Source: Phytophthora colocasiae (lineage: Eukaryota; Oomycota; Peronosporomycetes; Peronosporales; Peronosporaceae). Taken from it: a stretch of DNA of 64,000 nucleotides. Positions 1 to 8,647 of this stretch are shown here, piece by piece. The notes under the pieces were generated by a model that saw only the letters and a program-made list of their open reading frames with translations, ran no database searches and was not told where the DNA came from. Made by a program: the position numbers and the translations under genes. Location of the stretch: positions 496,001 through 560,000 of the forward strand of contig JAGKQI010000069.1 of the NCBI GenBank assembly GCA_018806915.1, given 5' to 3'. Every line of letters begins with the position of its first letter. Positions within the stretch are counted from its first letter, which is position 1.

Positions 1-1654
1 AGCTGGAAATGGTCCTGTGCACTTGCTGGTGGAGGTTCCGCCTGGAACTGGTGGCGAGCGGGAACTCAAAAGTATACTCACACTTGATGCATTGACGAGG
101 ATCCAGGAAGACAATGCTCGATATTGGCATAATATGGCGGAAGAAAATCGCAAACGGGATCGTCAGCAAGCGAAACGGGATCGTAAGCAAGCGAAACGGG
201 ATCGTAAGCAAGCGGAACGGGATCGCGAACTCTTAAGAAAACTTGACAAAGCTATAAAACCCGCGACATCGACGAAACCCGATTCAGAGTTGGGTAGAGA
301 TCGTTGGAGAATATTGAGTACTGGTGGATACGTCTTGGATGCTCAACCAAAAGTCGGAGATGCCTTTTGGTCGATGGAAGTTCAGGCGCAAGTCGACTGC
401 ATTAAGAAGGAGGAATCATTTGACGCATTCATTACTCCTTACTTCAGCGATATACTGGACGGCCTCGGTGTTGTATTCGTCAATAGCAAGCTTTATCCAT
501 GGTTGCCGCAGTCTCCATTTGACAACACAAATACAAACCTCAAGCCAAGTGGATTTGTGACTCATCGTGGGATGTATTGCAAGGAGGAGGAACCAAATGA
601 TACGGTCATTCGAGAAGGTACCTCATTTCGTTTTGGGAAAGCAGTGAAGGAACTGTTTGATTGCCTCATTCTCTTCGAGAGCAAGATCACTAGTTTGAAT
701 GGGAAACCACTTGGCCAAGTCGTGCGATATGTAGAGCACCTTTTTCCTAAGGATGAAGGAAGTGTCGTTCTCTTCAACCGCACGGAGTTTTGGTTGATCA
801 ACAGCTTGGGCGGTGTTGTGGCACGTGTCATCAAGGCCAAGTGGGTCATGGAGGGTTCGAAAGCGTTGTTACGTGACTTTATTACCAAGAACTTGTCACC
901 GTGGGTGACCCGTTTGACTGGTGCTTGCTCTGCGTTAAACGTTGAGGTGGTGGAAGGTGATGCATTTCTCGGTCGTGGTGCATTTGGACGCGTTTTCAAG
1001 GTAAAACGACCGGGTCAAGATGGAGATGAATTGGCCTTGAAGATCGTGGAGGAGAGCTCGGCTGGACGTCTTTTTCAAGAAGTAGACGCGTTAAAGCTTG
1101 CCCAGAAAACTAGTCTGACGAATAGATACGTGGCGGCTGCAGTGATTTCTGATGGGGTTGCGATGTTGCTGTCTCCTGTTGGGAAACCAATACAATATCC
1201 TACCACAAGAGAAGAGGTTAAGCCCCTTTTTGATTTGCTATGGCAACTCCACTCTGCTAACGTGGTCCATGGAGATCCTCGCGTGCCGAATGTGATTGTC
1301 AAGAAGGATGGACAGCGTTTATGGATTGATCTTGTTGAAGGAAGAGGCGCGTTGCCCATACTAATGCAAGAAGATGCGGAGATCCTCACGCGGTCCATTC
1401 TTCACGTCCCTTCGAAGGATCCACTGGACGAGTATCTGGAGATGCTTATCAAAAAATATGGTGGAAGTCCTACAGAATTGAATCTCGATTGTCTGGCGAA
1501 CAAAGTCGGCGAAAAGTTTCCTAAAGCTAAAGCGAAACGTGGACAAGAGCTTTTGGAGGATGAGGAGGACAGTGATGACGAAGATAGTGACGAGGAGGAG
1601 AGTGACGAGGAAAGCGACGATGAAGATGATGAAGAGATCCGACGATACAAGTAG
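1..1654 (+). CDS. Crinkler (CRN) effector, kinase-type, 5' partial
   Basis: The frame is open from the first bases, so the LFLAK N-terminal domain lies outside the window. The visible protein starts at the HVLVE-like segment that ends the CRN header. It continues with a charged coiled-coil stretch and a protein-kinase-like domain: glycine loop GRGAFGRVFKV, lysine motif ALKIVEE, catalytic loop HGDPRVPN and a WIDL segment in the DFG position. It ends in an acidic Asp/Glu/Ser tail and RRYK. Kinase-type (D2) CRNs such as Phytophthora infestans CRN8 are delivered into host cells and act in the nucleus; that role is inferred from family. It is nearly identical to the kinase CRNs at 5387 and 36647. 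Loss of an alanine codon near 1099 relative to those copies is in frame. The gene looks intact where visible. Confidence 0.9.
   Translation, partial: AGNGPVHLLVEVPPGTGGERELKSILTLDALTRIQEDNARYWHNMAEENRKRDRQQAKRDRKQAKRDRKQAERDRELLRKLDKAIKPATSTKPDSELGRDRWRILSTGGYVLDAQPKVGDAFWSMEVQAQVDCIKKEESFDAFITPYFSDILDGLGVVFVNSKLYPWLPQSPFDNTNTNLKPSGFVTHRGMYCKEEEPNDTVIREGTSFRFGKAVKELFDCLILFESKITSLNGKPLGQVVRYVEHLFPKDEGSVVLFNRTEFWLINSLGGVVARVIKAKWVMEGSKALLRDFITKNLSPWVTRLTGACSALNVEVVEGDAFLGRGAFGRVFKVKRPGQDGDELALKIVEESSAGRLFQEVDALKLAQKTSLTNRYVAAAVISDGVAMLLSPVGKPIQYPTTREEVKPLFDLLWQLHSANVVHGDPRVPNVIVKKDGQRLWIDLVEGRGALPILMQEDAEILTRSILHVPSKDPLDEYLEMLIKKYGGSPTELNLDCLANKVGEKFPKAKAKRGQELLEDEEDSDDEDSDEEESDEESDDEDDEEIRRYK
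161..223 (+). repeat. 21-bp coding tandem repeat, three units
   Basis: Three 21-bp units encode the heptad-like RDRKQAK pattern in the coiled-coil part of the kinase CRN. The copy at 5876-5917 has two units, and the CRN at 36647 lacks the array. The unit number therefore varies in frame among paralogues. Confidence 0.85.
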
Positions 1655-2067
1655 AAAGAGATGTATCGTAAGCGAAAGGGGGTAGTTTTATCTACTGCCA
1701 GCTATATTCGGCGCTTAAACTGGAGTTAAAGAGACCTTCGTACGCGTCGTCAGTACCTAAGAGTGCGTTTACATACTCCATTGGTGCTGCAAATTTATCC
1801 CTTTTAGACACTGGATTTGGGATATCCAGATGGAATCTTGCTGACTCCGCAATAAATCTGAGGTTTGGTAGAATCGGGCAGTTTGCACGAGGAACTGACG
1901 AAAAACTACGTATGAGGTGCGTATTTTGAGGCGTTAAGAGCGTCTGAAGACGAGCAGGAAGCAGCACAGAGAGCATTGATGACCACAAGGTGAGATGAAA
2001 TGAAAATTCCACATCATTAGTCAATCAGTGATAGAAAGCGCTTAAATACTATCTTTTCCCTTCTTCC
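1655..2067. other. CRN intergenic spacer
   Basis: Non-coding spacer between two head-to-tail CRN genes. Parts recur at 7199-7836 and, inverted, at 34057-34766, so the spacer was duplicated with the genes. This copy lacks a roughly 200-bp middle part present in the other two. I see no further gene in it. Confidence 0.75.
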
Positions 2068-2074
2068 TCATTCC
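2068..2074 (+). promoter_or_regulatory. Oomycete Inr element of CRN gene
   Basis: TCATTCC lies 24 to 30 bases before the ATG within the block CCTCATTCCAGAATCCGCC that all CRN copies here share. It matches the oomycete initiator core YCAYTYY. An AT-rich TTAAATA stretch lies about 25 bases further upstream. Confidence 0.6.
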
Positions 2075-2097
2075 AGAATCCGCCGGCTTGAGAAAAG

Positions 2098-4046
2098 ATG
2101 GTAAAGCTCTTCTGTGCGATCGTTGGTATGGGGGGGAGCGCGTTCGAGGTGGATATCGCTGAAGACGCTTCGGTGTCGGCGTTGAAGGAATTGATCAAGG
2201 CGGAGAATGAAGACATCAAGGGTCCTGCGCGTCACCTGCAGCTCTTCCTGGCGAGGACGGAGGACGGCGGGTGGCTGCGGTCGGATGACCCTGATGGGAT
2301 TAGTATGCGAAGTGGAGACATTCCTGAGCAAGTGAAGAAGCTGCTGAACGACGAAATCGACCCAGCAACACAGATTGGCGACTTGTTTGGAGATGTTCCG
2401 ACGAAGAAGACGATCCACGTGCTGGTGGAGGCTCGGGCGCAACAGCCACCTGTCAACCCTCCCCACATATTCCCGATCTATCGACCGAATGCAGAAGGAC
2501 TTGATTTGAATTTTCCTCACCTTTCACGCGATGAACTAGTGCAGAAATTATACAACGCGATAATCGTAACCAACGTCGTGCTGCTTTCATCGCCTTCGGG
2601 ATCAGGAAAGACCTCGCTGTTGACGTTATTTGCTCGCCGATATCCTGGCTTTCGCTTTGTACCTATCGCGTTTCATAGCGCCGCAGCTGATGCTACGGAG
2701 ATTCTCTCGAGCCATGGGATCGATATTGGTGGTAAAAAGTGTTCAATACCCGAAGGCAAGCTGTGCGTCTTCATGATGGATGACTGTCAACGACAGTATA
2801 AAGATTTGGATTTTTGGACTCGTCTGGTCAAGGGCTCGTCGTCATGGTTACCGAATCATGTCCGGTTCATCATATCTGCGACGCATTTGCTGGAGACAGA
2901 CACTCCTACCAGCCCTGTGGCCTTCAGCAGCATTCCATGGAAGTTGACAAGGGAAGACTTGTTGATCAGTGATGTCGAGGCGCATGAATGTTTAGAGTTG
3001 GAGAACGGATTGCCGCCAAGCTGGCGATACCCGACACTTTTGGAGGTGATCATACGAGAGTGCAATGGGCACATTGGTTCATTGCGCGTCTCCATTAACA
3101 CAATTTGCGCGCATTTTCAAAAGGCAGAACAACCAACCGAGCACGATTTACTGACATATTACATGTCAGGGGCCTTTGTGGAACAAATGGCACGATGCTT
3201 CGGAAGCAATCACACAGCTCCAACCCATCCCGATCAGCAAAAGTTTCTTACAATGTGTTTGGTCAGCGACCCCACCTGTCATCCATTGGTGCAGGAATTG
3301 AGTCACGATGAAGAACAATGCTTTACAAGGTTAAAGATGACCGGTGTTGTATTTGAAGATGGCGGCTATGTGAAGTTTACATCTCCTTAGCTGAGAGATA
3401 CTACTACAAGTGGCTGTTTCCTGGTCGTGGATATGCAAATCCTACATCATTGTTTGAGCTGGTCCGGAAGGCGATTGGAAGTATGTCTGCTTCTGCACTA
3501 AAACAATCCGAATACGACTTTCCGAAAGAAGCTGTTTTCCAGCATCAGTTTATGGCTGCTCTTGCGCTTCACACGACGAGCACGTGTTGCATATGCCCCG
3601 AACTATCGAGAGTGTTTCCTGCGTCACCCTGTCAACGCAACCAGCGCATCGATGGAGCGATTGACTTCTATTTGAATGGAAGTCTTCGGTGGGGAATCGA
3701 ATTACTCGTCAATGGTGACAGGATCGGCAAGCATATGTCTCGATTCGCTCCAGAAGGGAAATATGCTGCGCTTGCAGCAAAAGAATACGCTGTCATCGAT
3801 TTCCGAGGCAACAAGACTGGACAAATCACGGACGTTGACCGCATACCAGAGAGGGTCAGCGTTTTCTTTAAGCTAGAGACTTCTCGTCATGTCGCTGCAT
3901 TTTGGATTAGTCGAGGACGCGGAACCGATCAGTTTGAAGTACTAAGTGCCTGGCGTACTCACCAGAACAATACTAGTACCTCGCTAACAAAAACGCAGTG
4001 CAGAAGCGCTACTACCAGCCCATACACGATACAACGAAGAGCATGA
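2098..4046 (+). pseudogene. CRN effector, P-loop NTPase plus nuclease-like type, frameshifted
   Basis: The N-terminus MVKLFCAIVG with LFLAR in the LFLAK position (residues 49-53) and the HVLVEA segment mark a CRN header. A P-loop NTPase follows, with Walker A PSGSGKTS near residue 165 and a Walker B-like CVFMMDD. The C-terminal part has an IDGAIDFYL...WGIELL pattern, like the REase-fold nucleases described for CRN NTPases. Compared with the inverted copy at 34056, one C is missing from a CCC run at 3385-3387, which creates TAG at 3388-3390. The rest continues in another frame to 4046, with further small indels near 3875 and 3900, so the usual SLKY end is lost. Either a recent pseudogene or, for the homopolymer base, an assembly error. 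Confidence 0.85.
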
Positions 4047-4374
4047 AGCCTACTATGGCACTCACGATACGTAGAAGCCCCTTCGGGGAGATCAACATGG
4101 TGACGGAACCTAAATGGAAGTGGTAGTCGCCAAGTTGATGCTAAAGTTACACTTGAAAGTGGTTTCCTCTCCGCCTGAAACGCACTACAGATACCAGTAG
4201 CTGAGACGGTCTTTAAGAAGCACCGAAACCAAACGGATACTACTAGCAAATTCTACCAGATTTCATGATTCCATAGGTCATTCGAAAGCCAGAGGGAGGT
4301 GGCTTTTTCGACCAGCAAAACTGTCTTTTCCTACTCCGACAGCCTCTGACGACTTCATCTCTTCATCTTCAGCT
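4047..4374. other. Intergenic region
   Basis: No gene recognised. It joins the end of the CRN cassette to the promoter of the S33-like peptidase gene. Confidence 0.6.
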
Positions 4375-4391
4375 CTCTCACTTTCAAATTA
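4375..4391 (+). promoter_or_regulatory. Oomycete Inr/FPR core promoter
   Basis: TCACTTTCAAATT at 4378-4390 closely fits the oomycete composite start element (Inr followed by the flanking CAWTTT part). It lies 26 to 38 bases upstream of the peptidase ATG and is the best core promoter match in the window. Confidence 0.65.
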
Positions 4392-4415
4392 GCAGCACTT
4401 CGACAACATCCCAAC

Positions 4416-5288
4416 ATGAAGCTCTCTCATGTCCTGATACTGTCGGTATTTTCATCAGTATCAGCAGTGAAGACCCAGTTAAATGGCTGGTACCCTTGCT
4501 CAGACTACACTTTTTCAGATGAAGGCGCTCCAGAAGACCTAATCAAGGCTGAATGTGGCACCTACAATGCCCCACTATGCTACCCAGGAATCTGTGATTC
4601 TACCTCTGAAACTACCGTTGACATCTTCGTCAAACGGATTCTGGCATCCAACAATTCGGATACTGCGACGAATGTGTGGGTTCTACAAGGAGGTCCAGGG
4701 TATTCTTCCACTGCGATGGAATCGTTGATGGTCGATCTTTACGATCAACTGGAAGAGACTGTGAATGTGTACACAATGGACCATCGAGGAACCGGACGTA
4801 GTACCTTTCTAGATTGTGTGGCAGCCCAAGCAACTACTACCGGTTCTCCCCATGGCGATAGTATTGATCCAGCAGAAGTTCCTTTTTGTGCAGAAGATCT
4901 ACAGTTCAAATACGGAGATCTTGCCTCTTTTTCAGTCACAAGTGCAGCAATGGATTTATCAGTAATGATCTCGGACTACTCCAATGGTGCCAACACGACT
5001 GTGTATGGTGTGAGTTATGGTACAGCATGGGTAGAACGGTTGATCCATTTGAACCCTCCTACCGTTACTGGGTATGTCTTGGATAGTGTTGCAGTCAGTT
5101 CTGGAGCTCCAAGGGACAAGTTTGAGTACTTTTCCACGTGGAATATTGATTTTGGTGAGGTGGGGGACGCTTTTCTTGCTCTTTGTGAAGAAAATGTAGA
5201 GTGTACAGCTCGGTTTCAGCCTAACGGACTGGCGAATACGGAGAATTCTACCGTTGGCAACGAGCTCAACATCAACATCAGTGACTAA
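4416..5288 (+). CDS. Secreted serine peptidase, family S33-like (alpha/beta hydrolase), C-terminally truncated
   Basis: The protein begins with a clear signal peptide (about residues 1-17). It shows the alpha/beta-hydrolase landmarks of tripeptidyl-aminopeptidase-like S33 enzymes: an oxyanion QGGPGYSS at 91-98, DHRGTGRS at 122-129, and a nucleophile elbow GVSYG with Ser200. Several cysteines suit a secreted protein. At 290 residues it is much shorter than the family (usually above 450) and lacks the part that supplies the catalytic Asp and His. It ends about 100 bases before the next CRN gene, so the 3' half was probably lost when the CRN cassette was joined here. It is likely inactive as an enzyme. 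Confidence 0.8.
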   Translation: MKLSHVLILSVFSSVSAVKTQLNGWYPCSDYTFSDEGAPEDLIKAECGTYNAPLCYPGICDSTSETTVDIFVKRILASNNSDTATNVWVLQGGPGYSSTAMESLMVDLYDQLEETVNVYTMDHRGTGRSTFLDCVAAQATTTGSPHGDSIDPAEVPFCAEDLQFKYGDLASFSVTSAAMDLSVMISDYSNGANTTVYGVSYGTAWVERLIHLNPPTVTGYVLDSVAVSSGAPRDKFEYFSTWNIDFGEVGDAFLALCEENVECTARFQPNGLANTENSTVGNELNINISD

Positions 5289-5356
5289 TGACTAATGACT
5301 ACACAAGTACGTAGAAATACTCCATCTCCGTCTAAATACGCTCGGAAATTCTCTCC

Positions 5357-5363
5357 TCATTCC
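5357..5363 (+). promoter_or_regulatory. Oomycete Inr element of CRN gene
   Basis: TCATTCC in the shared block CCTCATTCCAGAATCCGCC, 24 to 30 bases before the CRN ATG. Only the last 60 or so bases upstream match the other CRN promoters, so the duplicated promoter is short here. Confidence 0.55.
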
Positions 5364-5386
5364 AGAATCCGCCAGCTCGAGGAAAG

Positions 5387-7198
5387 ATGGTAAAGCTCTT
5401 CTGTGCGATCGTTGGTATGGGGGGGAGCGTGTTCTCCGTAATCATCGGTGAGAGTGAGTCAGTGGGAGACCTGAAGGTGGAGATCAAGAAAGCGAAGAAG
5501 AATGCCTTGAAGGATATCGACGCAAACAAGTTGCAGCTCTTCGTGGCGAAGAGGGAGGGAGGCGCGTGGCTGACGGAAAACGATGTGATAAATGGCGCAG
5601 CGGACACTAGTGGCGTAAAACGTTTGGCTGTTGCGCGTGCAAAACTGCGTCGTGTTGGATTATCAGACGACGAAGTGAGCAAAGTGGATAATCAAGTGGA
5701 TGAAGATGACGAAGCAGCTGGAAATGGTCCTGTGCACTTGCTGGTGGAGGTTCCGCCTGGAACTGGTGGCGAGCGGGAACTCAAAAGTATACTCACACTT
5801 GATGCATTGACGAGGATCCAGGAAGACAATGCTCGATATTGGCATAATATGGCGGAAGAAAATCGCAAACGGGATCGTCAGCAAGCGAAACGGGATCGTA
5901 AGCAAGCGGAACGGGATCGCGAACTCTTAAGAAAACTTGACAAAGCTATAAAACCCGCGACATCGACGAAACCCGATTCAGAGTTGGGTAGAGATCGTTG
6001 GAGAATATTGAGTACTGGTGGATACGTCTTGGATGCTCAACCAAAAGTCGGAGATGCCTTTTGGTCGATGGAAGTTCAGGCGCAAGTCGACTGCATTAAG
6101 AAGGAGGAATCATTTGACGCATTCATTACTCCTTACTTCAGCGATATACTGGACGGCCTCGGTGTTGTATTCGTCAATAGCAAGCTTTATCCATGGTTGC
6201 CGCAGTCTCCATTTGACAACACAAATACAAACCTCAAGCCAAGTGGATTTGTGACTCATCGTGGGATGTATTGCAAGGAGGAGGAACCAAATGATACGGT
6301 CATTCGAGAAGGTACCTCATTTCGTTTTGGGAAAGCAGTGAAGGAACTGTTTGATTGCCTCATTCTCTTCGAGAGCAAGATCACTAGTTTGAATGGGAAA
6401 CCACTTGGCCAAGTCGTGCGATATGTAGAGCACCTTTTTCCTAAGGATGAAGGAAGTGTCGTTCTCTTCAACCGCACGGAGTTTTGGTTGATCAACAGCT
6501 TGGGCGGTGTTGTGGCACGTGTCATCAAGGCCAAGTGGGTCATGGAGGGTTCGAAAGCGTTGTTACGTGACTTTATTACCAAGAACTTGTCACCGTGGGT
6601 GACGCGTTTGACTGCTGCTTGCTCTGCGTTAAACGTTGAGGTGGTGGAAGGTGATGCATTTCTCGGTCGTGGTGCATTTGGACGCGTTTTCAAGGTAAAA
6701 CGACTGGGTCAAGATGGAGATGAATTGGCCTTGAAGATCGTGGAGGAGAGCTCGGCTGGACGTCTTTCTCAAGAAGTAGACGCGTTAAACCTTGCTGCCC
6801 AGAAAACTAGTCTGACGACTAGATACGTGGCGGTTGCAGCGATTTCTGATGGGGTTGCGATGTTGCTGTCTCCTGTTGGGAAACCAATACAATATCCTAC
6901 CACAAGAGAAGAGGTTAAGCCCCTTTTTGATTTGCTATGGCAACTCCACTCTGCTAACGTGGTCCATGGAGATCCTCGCGTGCCGAATGTGATTGTCAAG
7001 AAGGATGGACAGCGTTTATGGATTGATCTTGTTGAAGGAAGAGCCGCGTGCCCCATACTAATACAAGAAGATGCGGAGATCCTCACGCGGTCCATTCTTC
7101 ACGTCCCTCGGAAGGATTCACTGGACGAGTATCTGGAGATGCTTATCAAAAAATATGGTGAAAGTTCTACAGAATTGAATCTCGATTGTCTGAGTTAA
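5387..7198 (+). CDS. CRN effector, kinase-type, lacking the acidic tail
   Basis: Complete CRN header: MVKLFCAIVG, LFVAK in the LFLAK position, an acidic linker and HLLVEV near residue 120. The kinase-like domain follows: glycine loop near residue 426, lysine motif near 447 and HGDPRVPN near 525. The header differs from the other kinase CRNs in the window (IIGESESVGDLKVEI instead of DIAEDASVSALKELI), which suggests header swapping. The protein stops soon after LNLDC because 228 bp, matching 1496-1723 of the first copy, are missing, so the acidic tail is replaced by an immediate stop. The kinase core itself is complete. Role in host cells is inferred from the family. Confidence 0.9.
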   Translation: MVKLFCAIVGMGGSVFSVIIGESESVGDLKVEIKKAKKNALKDIDANKLQLFVAKREGGAWLTENDVINGAADTSGVKRLAVARAKLRRVGLSDDEVSKVDNQVDEDDEAAGNGPVHLLVEVPPGTGGERELKSILTLDALTRIQEDNARYWHNMAEENRKRDRQQAKRDRKQAERDRELLRKLDKAIKPATSTKPDSELGRDRWRILSTGGYVLDAQPKVGDAFWSMEVQAQVDCIKKEESFDAFITPYFSDILDGLGVVFVNSKLYPWLPQSPFDNTNTNLKPSGFVTHRGMYCKEEEPNDTVIREGTSFRFGKAVKELFDCLILFESKITSLNGKPLGQVVRYVEHLFPKDEGSVVLFNRTEFWLINSLGGVVARVIKAKWVMEGSKALLRDFITKNLSPWVTRLTAACSALNVEVVEGDAFLGRGAFGRVFKVKRLGQDGDELALKIVEESSAGRLSQEVDALNLAAQKTSLTTRYVAVAAISDGVAMLLSPVGKPIQYPTTREEVKPLFDLLWQLHSANVVHGDPRVPNVIVKKDGQRLWIDLVEGRAACPILIQEDAEILTRSILHVPRKDSLDEYLEMLIKKYGESSTELNLDCLS

Positions 7199-7806
7199 AG
7201 AGACCTTCGTTCGCGTCATCAGTACCTAAGAGTGCGTTTACATACTCCATTGGTGCTGCAAATTTATCCCTTTTAGACACTGGATTTGGGATATCCAGAT
7301 GGAATCTTGCTGACTCCGCAATAAATCTGAGGTTTGGTAGAATCGGGCAGTTTGCGCTTGATGCTTGTTAGCAATAGCGAACGTCACTCCAAAGTCCGCA
7401 TATCGCTTCAAAACCTCATCAGAATCTCCTGGTTCTTGGCCTGCAAAGTCATTAGAGGGTACTGCGATCACTATAAGACCCTGCTCACTGTACGTTTCAT
7501 GAAGTGTCTACAGCTACTTCAAATGTCCTGCGTGTGTGTATTCATCACTAAAACCGCTTTAAAACGAAAATCTGTTGGCTCAAAGTGGTCATTTGGAGGC
7601 TGAATTGTGTCGAAACGGAGAGCACTTGAGAACCCACGGGGAACGGGCGAAAAACGTGCGTATTTTGAGGCGTTAAGAGCGTCTGAAGACGAGCAGGAAG
7701 CAGCACAGAGAGCATTGATGACCACAAGGTGAAATGAAATGAAAATTCCACATCATTAGTCAACCAGTGATAGAAAGCGCTTAAATACTATCTTCTCCCT
7801 TCTTCC
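7199..7806. other. CRN intergenic spacer, longer copy
   Basis: Copy of the CRN spacer containing the middle part missing at 1655-2097 and matching 34057-34766 inverted. Short open frames here do not match between copies. No gene is supported. Confidence 0.7.
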
Positions 7807-7813
7807 TCATTCC
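7807..7813 (+). promoter_or_regulatory. Oomycete Inr element of CRN gene
   Basis: TCATTCC in the shared CRN promoter block, 24 to 30 bases upstream of the ATG at 7837. Confidence 0.55.
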
Positions 7814-7836
7814 AGAATCCGCCGGCTTGAGAAAAG

Positions 7837-8253
7837 ATGGTAAAGCTCTTCTGTGCGATCGTTGGTATGGGGGGGGAGCGCGTTCGAGGTGGATATCGCT
7901 GAAGACGCTTCGGTGTCGGCGTTGAAGGAATTGATCAAGGCGGAGAATGAAGACATCAAGGGTCCTGCGCGTCACCTGCAGCTCTATCTGGCGAGGACGG
8001 AGGACGGCGGGTGGCTGCGGTCGGATGACCCTAACGTGATTAGTATGCAAAGTGGAGACATTCCTGAGCAAGTGAAGAAGCTGCTGAACGACGAAATCGA
8101 CCCAGCAGCACAGATTGGCGACTTGTTTGGAGATGTTCCGACGAAGAAAACGATCCACGTGCTGGTGGTGGCTCGGGATGGGACTTGCGAAAGTATACTC
8201 ACACTTGATGCATTGACGAGGATCCAAGAAGACAATGTTCGATATTGGCTTAA
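7837..8253 (+). pseudogene. CRN effector, kinase-type, 5' part, broken by frameshift and piggyBac
   Basis: The CRN header is present with LYLAR in the LFLAK position and HVLVVAR. A run of eight G at 7868-7875, where the other copies have seven, shifts the frame 11 codons after the ATG. The header is then followed by the start of the kinase-CRN middle part (LTLDALTRIQEDN). At 8250-8253 the sequence enters TTAA and then the piggyBac terminal repeat. The gene resumes after 25965. Confidence 0.85.
8250..8253. repeat. piggyBac target site duplication, left (TTAA)
   Basis: TTAA directly precedes the terminal repeat CCCAATTAACGCGGGA and is repeated at 25966-25969 after the right repeat. TTAA is the canonical piggyBac target; the undisrupted CRN copies read GGCATAATATGG at this place. 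Confidence 0.9.
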
Positions 8254-8269
8254 CCCAATTAACGCGGGA
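8254..8269 (+). repeat. piggyBac terminal inverted repeat, left
   Basis: CCCAATTAACGCGGGA, 16 of 16 bases identical to the reverse complement of 25950-25965. It starts with the CCC typical of piggyBac ends. Confidence 0.93.
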
Positions 8270-8575
8270 AATTGTTCTGTATTATACAGATTAAGAGAAT
8301 GACTTAGTTTAATTATTGCTGGACGATCGCAACAATTTATCTGTTAGAAGCCCTTCCAGTGCTAGACACTGCGAAGTGTCGCAAAAATGCTGCGTGTGTG
8401 TACAAGGCAGTGACAATGTATCCGTCACATGGAAAATATGACGATTGCAATTGGGCAGATTAGCATATGGTATGATGGGCAACACTCTTTATTTTTATCT
8501 CCTTCCTAACACGTTCGGCTGTCTCCAAACAGGCCGCGTCGCGTTAGTGGTGGTGGGCGCTTTGCCACCTTCGCG

Positions 8576-8647
8576 CTCACCAACTTTTCGACCAGTTCTA
8601 GACTTAGAGAGAAGTAGTAGGATGGAACTGGTCGAAAAGTTGGTGAG
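8576..8647. repeat. Perfect 23-bp inverted repeat (hairpin) in the piggyBac 3' region
   Basis: Arms 8576-8598 and 8625-8647 are perfect reverse complements separated by 26 bases. It lies between the transposase stop and the left terminal repeat, so a transposase transcript could fold here. Possible roles are a 3' end signal or a subterminal transposase site; neither is shown. The rest of 8270-8679 holds no gene. Confidence 0.85.

Noticed and set aside
562..999. Open frame on the minus strand opposite the kinase CRN, repeated at 6256 and 35413
   Set aside because: Its recurrence only mirrors the duplicated CRN coding strand; the composition is that of an antisense shadow, without domains or a promoter.
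1402..1650. Serine-rich minus-strand frame opposite the CRN acidic tail
   Set aside because: Poly-Ser is the expected antisense reading of GAT/GAG-rich acidic codons.
3450..4046. Separate gene after the NTPase CRN
   Set aside because: It is the shifted continuation of the CRN, as shown by the uninterrupted inverted copy at 34056.
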